In this document: piece after piece, positions 4,460 to 8,085 of the stretch
How positions within the stretch are numbered: position 1 is the stretch's first letter
Layout of the letters: the number at the start of each line of letters is the position of its first letter
DNA from: an uncultured Prevotellaceae bacterium
GTDB taxonomy: Bacteria; Bacteroidota; Bacteroidia; Bacteroidales; Bacteroidaceae
Assembly: GCA_937915745.1 (NCBI GenBank)
Contig: CALGGJ010000036.1
Span: 1 to 8,085, forward strand
DNA length: 8,085 nt
Reading direction: 5' to 3'
Position numbers and translations under genes: made by a program
The notes under the pieces: generated by a model
Seen by the model: the letters and a program-made list of their open reading frames with translations, nothing else
Told to the model about the DNA's origin: nothing
Database searches by the model: none

Positions 4460-7078
4460 ATGATAAGACTTAGTGTAAACAAACTATACGTAAGTGTTGC
4501 AATGTTGATGACGGCGTTATGCACATCAGCCCAGAACGTAACGTTCAATGCCTCGGCTCCATCTATGGTCGAAGAAGGCGAACGATTCAGGGTGGAATAC
4601 AGCGTGAGCAGTCAGAACGTGTCAAACTTCAGCTATCCGCAGTTCACCGGATTCGATGTTATCTACGGCCCGAGCACATCGAGCTATACCAACACGCAAA
4701 TCATAAACGGTAAAGTGTCGCAGAGCAGCTCATATACATATACCTTTACCCTCATGCCCCGGAAGACCGGCACTTTCACCATACCACCTGCATCTATAGT
4801 GGCCAATGGCGAGACCTATAAGTCGCAGAGCCTGAAGATACAAGTGGTGGCAGCCAGCGGAAACCGCCAGAACCAGCAGAGTGTGAATCAGCGGCAGCCA
4901 CGCACCACGCAATCACCGCCGACCGGTGCATCCATTTCGGCATCCGACCTCTTCATGACAGCCACTGCAAGCCGCACACGGGTGTATGAACAAGAGGCAA
5001 TTCTCGTCACCTTCAAGGTTTATACACTGGTAAACCTAACACAACTCGATGGTAAGCTGCCATCGCTCGACGGGTTCCAGATACAGGAAATCAACCTGCC
5101 ACGCAATAAGGAATTCAGTACCGAAAACTACAACGGACGCATATACCACACCGTGGTGTGGAGTCAGTATGTACTCTTCCCACAGAAGTCGGGCGACCTC
5201 GTTATCCCGTCAGTCGCATACGAGGGGGTGGTGGTGCAGCAAAACCGCGCCATGGACCCCATCGAGGCATACTTCAACGGCACAGGTGGAATGGTAGAAG
5301 TGAAAAAGAAAATCAGCACACCCCAACTCACCATACATGTGAGTCCGCTGCCCGACAAGCCGGCCGACTTCTCAGGAGCCGTCGGACAATTCACCTTGAC
5401 ATCGTCAATAACTACCGACAGCCTCAAGGCAAACGATGCACTTACACTGAAACTCAACATCAAGGGAGTAGGAAACATGAAACTCATATCGGCACCCGAG
5501 ATAGCGTTCCCTAAAGACTTCGAGACCTACGACGCAAAAGTAAACGACAACTTCTCACTCACACGAGCCGGACTCTCGGGTACCAAGGAATTCGAATACC
5601 TCGCAGTACCCCGACATGCCGGCACCTACACCATACCGGCAGCAAGATTTGTATATTTCGACACTGCATCCCAAACCTACAAGACACTCACATCCCAATC
5701 ATTCACAATCAAGGTGGCCAAGGGTACGGGAGGGTCATCTTCGTCAGTTTCCAACTACACAAACGTACAGCAAGACGTAAAAGAGCTGAACCAGGATATA
5801 CGCTACATAAAGACAGGCAACGCAACACCACGCAACGCCACCGCCGACATGCTGACATCGTGGAAATACTGGGCACTATACCTCATGCCGCTCATCATCT
5901 TCTTCGTCATCCTGATTATCGGACACAAACACATAAAAGACAGTGCAAACATAGCCAGGGCACGGGGCAGGAAAGCCAACAAAGTGGCAAAACGACGACT
6001 CAAGATAGCCGAGAAATACCTGAGACAGCACAACCAAAACGAATTCTACGACGAGGTGATGAGGGCCTTGTGGGGATACATGGGCGATAAACTCAACATA
6101 GACCAGGCACTTCTCAACAAAGAAAACATCAGTGCAGAACTCACAAGAAAACAGGTAAATCAGTCGCTCACCGACCAATTCATACAGACACTCAACCAAT
6201 GCGAATACGCACGCTACGCACCAGGAAACCCTAACGAAAACATGGAGACAGTATATAACAGTGCGGTAGATGTAATAAGCCGAATGGAAAACAACATACG
6301 TCACACCACAACAAAGACACCTAAGGCAACCATAGCCCTCATCCTGGCCATGATTGCCTCCACAGCCATGGCTGCCGATACACCCCGGCAGAACAAACAA
6401 CAGGCAGACGAACTGTACTCACAGGAAAAATATGACGACGCAGCACAGGCCTATCTCAACATCATAGAGACAGAAGGCCCTGCAACCGAACTCTACTACA
6501 ACCTGGCAGGATGCTACTACAAAACCGACGACATCGCACATGCCGTACTCTACTATGAGCGAGCATTACAACTCGACCCGTCCGACACAGATATCAAGAC
6601 AAACCTCGAACTGGCACGCGCAAAAACCACCGACAAGGTCACACCTCCATCGGAGATGTTCTTCGTCACATGGTGGCATACCCTCACCAACACGATGTAC
6701 ATCAACACATGGCTCATAATGGCACTGGCGGCATTCATACTCACACTCATAACATTGCTCATCTTCGCATTCATGACCAATGTGACAATACGCAGGACGG
6801 CACTCTATACAGCATTGCTCTGCCTCTGCGTCACCATCATGGCAAACCTCTGTGCGCTCTCACAACACATGCAGCGGGTAAACCACCCACAAGCCATCGT
6901 CATGACATCGTCAGTCACAGTAAAAAGCTCGCCAAGCGACAACAGCACCGACCTCTTCGTCATGCACGAAGGAGCAAAAGTAGAGATAACAGACAGCAGC
7001 ATGACCGAATGGTGCGAAGTGAAACTCGAGGAAGGAAAGATGGGATGGGTGCCGGTTGCGGCAGTCGAAAAAATCTAA
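4460..7078 (+). CDS. batD: BatD-BatE fusion protein
   Basis: One 872-residue frame covers two proteins that are usually separate. Residues 1-24 are a signal peptide (CTSA before QN). The BatD part has a large beta-rich periplasmic region (25-465, Ig-like repeats), a membrane helix (471-488), a very basic juxtamembrane stretch (489-516) and a cytoplasmic helical domain (528-610). After a short link comes a hydrophobic segment (623-638, ending AMA-AD), then the BatE part: TPR motifs (about 643-720), two membrane helices (about 748-771 and 780-800) and an SH3-like domain (about 813-872, with V-K-S-S-P, H-E-G and G-W-V). I checked the frame across the joint (6299-6385) and found no stop. ATG 4460 is preferred over an in-frame TTG at 4451 since it starts the signal peptide directly. 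Probably a membrane-spanning partner of BatA/BatB. The joint could be a helix or a cleaved internal signal. A frameshift or sequencing error creating the fusion is possible but unlikely given the coherent joint. Confidence 0.93.
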   Translation: MIRLSVNKLYVSVAMLMTALCTSAQNVTFNASAPSMVEEGERFRVEYSVSSQNVSNFSYPQFTGFDVIYGPSTSSYTNTQIINGKVSQSSSYTYTFTLMPRKTGTFTIPPASIVANGETYKSQSLKIQVVAASGNRQNQQSVNQRQPRTTQSPPTGASISASDLFMTATASRTRVYEQEAILVTFKVYTLVNLTQLDGKLPSLDGFQIQEINLPRNKEFSTENYNGRIYHTVVWSQYVLFPQKSGDLVIPSVAYEGVVVQQNRAMDPIEAYFNGTGGMVEVKKKISTPQLTIHVSPLPDKPADFSGAVGQFTLTSSITTDSLKANDALTLKLNIKGVGNMKLISAPEIAFPKDFETYDAKVNDNFSLTRAGLSGTKEFEYLAVPRHAGTYTIPAARFVYFDTASQTYKTLTSQSFTIKVAKGTGGSSSSVSNYTNVQQDVKELNQDIRYIKTGNATPRNATADMLTSWKYWALYLMPLIIFFVILIIGHKHIKDSANIARARGRKANKVAKRRLKIAEKYLRQHNQNEFYDEVMRALWGYMGDKLNIDQALLNKENISAELTRKQVNQSLTDQFIQTLNQCEYARYAPGNPNENMETVYNSAVDVISRMENNIRHTTTKTPKATIALILAMIASTAMAADTPRQNKQQADELYSQEKYDDAAQAYLNIIETEGPATELYYNLAGCYYKTDDIAHAVLYYERALQLDPSDTDIKTNLELARAKTTDKVTPPSEMFFVTWWHTLTNTMYINTWLIMALAAFILTLITLLIFAFMTNVTIRRTALYTALLCLCVTIMANLCALSQHMQRVNHPQAIVMTSSVTVKSSPSDNSTDLFVMHEGAKVEITDSSMTEWCEVKLEEGKMGWVPVAAVEKI
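6323..6373 (+). other. Signal-peptide-like segment at the BatD-BatE joint
   Basis: Residues 622-638 of the fusion read as a Lys followed by a hydrophobic core (ATIALILAMIAS) and an A-M-A motif before A-D, as in a signal peptidase I site. Upstream there is a Met codon at 6284-6286 (M609) that would make a complete signal peptide of about 30 residues for a free-standing BatE. No Shine-Dalgarno is seen before it. The segment is either a membrane helix returning the chain to the periplasm, or a site where the fusion is cut into BatD and BatE. Confidence 0.75.
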
Positions 7079-7092
7079 TCTGACACAAACCT

Positions 7093-7824
7093 ATGACGCA
7101 ACCCATCACAATAGCCACAGACCTGCCCGACTGGATAAACCGTCTGAACCATATCGACCAGCAACTCACACTTGCACTCAATGGCAGCGACTCAGTATTT
7201 TGGGACAATATCGCACTGTGTGTCACCAATACCTTTGCATGGACACTGGTCATAGTAATGCTGCTCATCATCTTCTTCCGAAACAACGACTACAGAGGAG
7301 CACTGCTCATACTGCTGTCCATCGCACTCATGATATTCGTAGCCGACTGCCTATGTTCCGGACTTATAAAACCGATGGTGGCACGGTACAGGCCCACACA
7401 AGACCCCGAGATTATGTACATGGTCGATGTACTCAACGGATATCGCGGCGGACGATTCGGATTCTTCTCAGGACATGCCTGCAACACCATGTGCATGGCA
7501 GTCTTCCTTTCACGACTCTTCCGCTTCAAACCACTCACAATCACACTCATCCTATGGTCGCTCACCACAACATACACACGCATATACCTTGGCGTACACT
7601 ATATAGGCGACATCACAGTAGGCTTCATCGCCGGCATCTTAATCGGACTACTCTTCTATCATATATACAACAAAATATCAATGCGCCTGCGACGGCAACG
7701 GCGCATGAGCAGCGATTACACCACTACCGGATACCCAAAACACGACATGTACTCACTCCTTGCAGTCATTTTCTTCAACTATATAGCAGTCGTAATCTAT
7801 GCAATGACACTCGGAATACAATAA
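7093..7824 (+). CDS. PAP2-family membrane phosphatase
   Basis: This 243-residue protein carries the three-part PAP2 (type 2 phosphatidic acid phosphatase) signature: K93-x6-R100-P101 (KPMVARYRP), S126-G127-H128 (FFSGHA) and R163-x5-H169-x3-D173 (TRIYLGVHYIGD, with Thr in place of the common Ser before Arg). The His pair and the Arg/Lys residues form the active site that removes phosphate from lipid or polyprenyl phosphates. About six membrane helices are visible (around 44-62, 68-90, 129-144, 150-165, 174-192, 219-238). The likely substrate is a lipid pyrophosphate such as undecaprenyl pyrophosphate or a lipid A phosphate; sequence alone does not decide. It lies 14 nt after the BatD-BatE stop, so it probably shares that transcript. 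The frame was chosen over a longer overlapping one (7056-7883) because only this one has the motifs and helices. Confidence 0.93.
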   Translation: MTQPITIATDLPDWINRLNHIDQQLTLALNGSDSVFWDNIALCVTNTFAWTLVIVMLLIIFFRNNDYRGALLILLSIALMIFVADCLCSGLIKPMVARYRPTQDPEIMYMVDVLNGYRGGRFGFFSGHACNTMCMAVFLSRLFRFKPLTITLILWSLTTTYTRIYLGVHYIGDITVGFIAGILIGLLFYHIYNKISMRLRRQRRMSSDYTTTGYPKHDMYSLLAVIFFNYIAVVIYAMTLGIQ

Positions 7825-7948
7825 AGAAACACCACAATCCAAAAATCAGTGAACGTCGCATCTCAAGCCCGAAATTGCGTTAAAATATATGCCAAAACAA
7901 CTGCAAACAAACAAAATGCAAAAAAAATGAAAAAAAAACTGTGAATGA
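7825..7948. other. AT-rich intergenic region without gene
   Basis: No coding frame of note and no convincing hairpin with U-run was found after the phosphatase stop, so the operon's terminator is not identified. Two A-runs lie at about 7919-7927 and 7930-7938, in a similar context (ATG-like step between runs). A-tracts just upstream of a strong promoter can act as an UP-like or curved element; here that is inference. Confidence 0.6.
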
Positions 7949-7949
7949 T

Positions 7950-7980
7950 TTTGCAGATAAAAAAAAATGCACTACCTTTG
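7950..7980 (+). promoter_or_regulatory. Bacteroidota-type promoter for the tRNA-Val transcript
   Basis: TTTG at 7950-7953 (-33 element) is followed after 19 bp by TACCTTTG at 7973-7980 (-7 element), an exact match to the Bacteroidota primary sigma consensus TTTG-N(17-23)-TAnnTTTG. Transcription should start a few bases downstream, near 7985-7990, giving a tRNA leader of about 40-45 nt. A-rich sequence precedes the -33 element. The motif TTTGCA occurs three times here (7950, 7977, 7988). Confidence 0.87.
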
Positions 7981-7986
7981 CAGTCG

Positions 7987-8031
7987 CTTTGCAAAATCGA
8001 AGAGTTGCAGCGGCAACAAATCAAAGCAAAG
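7987..8031 (+). other. Foldable 5' leader of the tRNA transcript
   Basis: Within the leader, GTTGC (8004-8008) and GCAAC (8013-8017) pair as a perfect 5-bp stem around an AGCG loop. CTTTGC (7987-7992) is complementary to GCAAAG (8026-8031), which would close the leader right at the tRNA 5' end. Such folds can present the RNase P site, but this is inferred from complementarity only. Confidence 0.5.
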
Positions 8032-8085
8032 GGCGCTTAGCTCAGCTGGTTCAGAGCATCTGCCTTACAAGCAGAGGGTCGGCGG
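8031..8085 (+). tRNA. tRNA-Val (UAC anticodon), 3' part cut by window edge
   Basis: The sequence folds as the 5' two-thirds of a tRNA: 5' acceptor strand GGGCGCT (8031-8037), D stem GCTC/GAGC (8040-8043 and 8054-8057) with a GG-containing loop, anticodon stem TCTGC/GCAGA (8059-8063 and 8071-8075), and loop CTTACAA (8064-8070) with anticodon TAC at 8066-8068, reading the Val codon GUA. The variable loop (8076-8080) is complete and the window ends in the first T-stem bases. The 3' acceptor strand is off the edge, so acceptor pairing cannot be checked. More tRNA genes may follow in the same transcript. Confidence 0.96.

Noticed and set aside
4090..4473. A + strand frame reading through the 22-bp array
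   Set aside because: It overlaps the end of batC in another frame and stays open only because the repeat unit has no stop codons; no start signal or family pattern.
7056..7883. A 275-codon + strand frame overlapping the end of BatDE and all of the PAP2 gene
   Set aside because: It is longer than the PAP2 frame but rich in His, Thr and Arg with no domain or membrane pattern; the overlapping 7093-7824 frame has all PAP2 motifs.
7825..7900. Rho-independent terminator after the phosphatase gene
   Set aside because: The partial pairing AACG...CGTT near 7850-7872 is weak and has no U-run.

Overview
The window reads as a piece of a Bacteroidota chromosome, most likely Bacteroidales and perhaps Prevotellaceae. 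Three things support this: a complete Bacteroides aerotolerance (Bat) gene set, start codons without Shine-Dalgarno sequences, and a TTTG / TAnnTTTG promoter in front of a tRNA gene, which is the vegetative sigma signature of that phylum. No species can be named from sequence alone.

Layout, all on the + strand: (1) 1-209, an array of 11 units of 19 bp that runs off the left edge. (2) 227-1297, an exported membrane protein with a BatD-like plan (signal peptide, ectodomain, membrane helix, cytoplasmic helical domain, second helix). (3) 1344-2333 batA and 2371-3387 batB, two membrane-anchored von Willebrand A proteins with intact MIDAS residues. (4) 3396-4217 batC, a periplasmic TPR protein with a long Gln/Asp linker. 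(5) 4260-4406, a 22-bp tandem array inside an unusually long 242-nt gap. (6) 4460-7078, a single reading frame joining BatD to BatE. (7) 7093-7824, a PAP2-type membrane phosphatase 14 nt downstream. (8) 7825-8030, an AT-rich gap carrying a promoter. (9) 8031 to the right edge, the 5' part of tRNA-Val(UAC).

In other Bacteroidota the Bat genes follow moxR (AAA+ ATPase) and a DUF58 gene. Those would lie left of the window, beyond the 19-bp array. The usual model is that the MoxR ATPase works with the VWA proteins BatA/BatB and with the periplasmic faces of BatC/D/E as an envelope chaperone or assembly machine. The original link to aerotolerance in B. fragilis is not a settled biochemical function. 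The seven parts fall into three paralogous pairs: the 227-1297 protein with BatD, BatA with BatB, and BatC with BatE.

The core system is known, not new. The points that stand out are the BatD-BatE fusion with a signal-peptide-like segment kept at the joint, the family of 19-22 bp repeats at the gene junctions (one array encodes a regularly spaced mini-hairpin with conserved stem and variable loop), and a G/C strand-skew change part-way along a co-directional operon.
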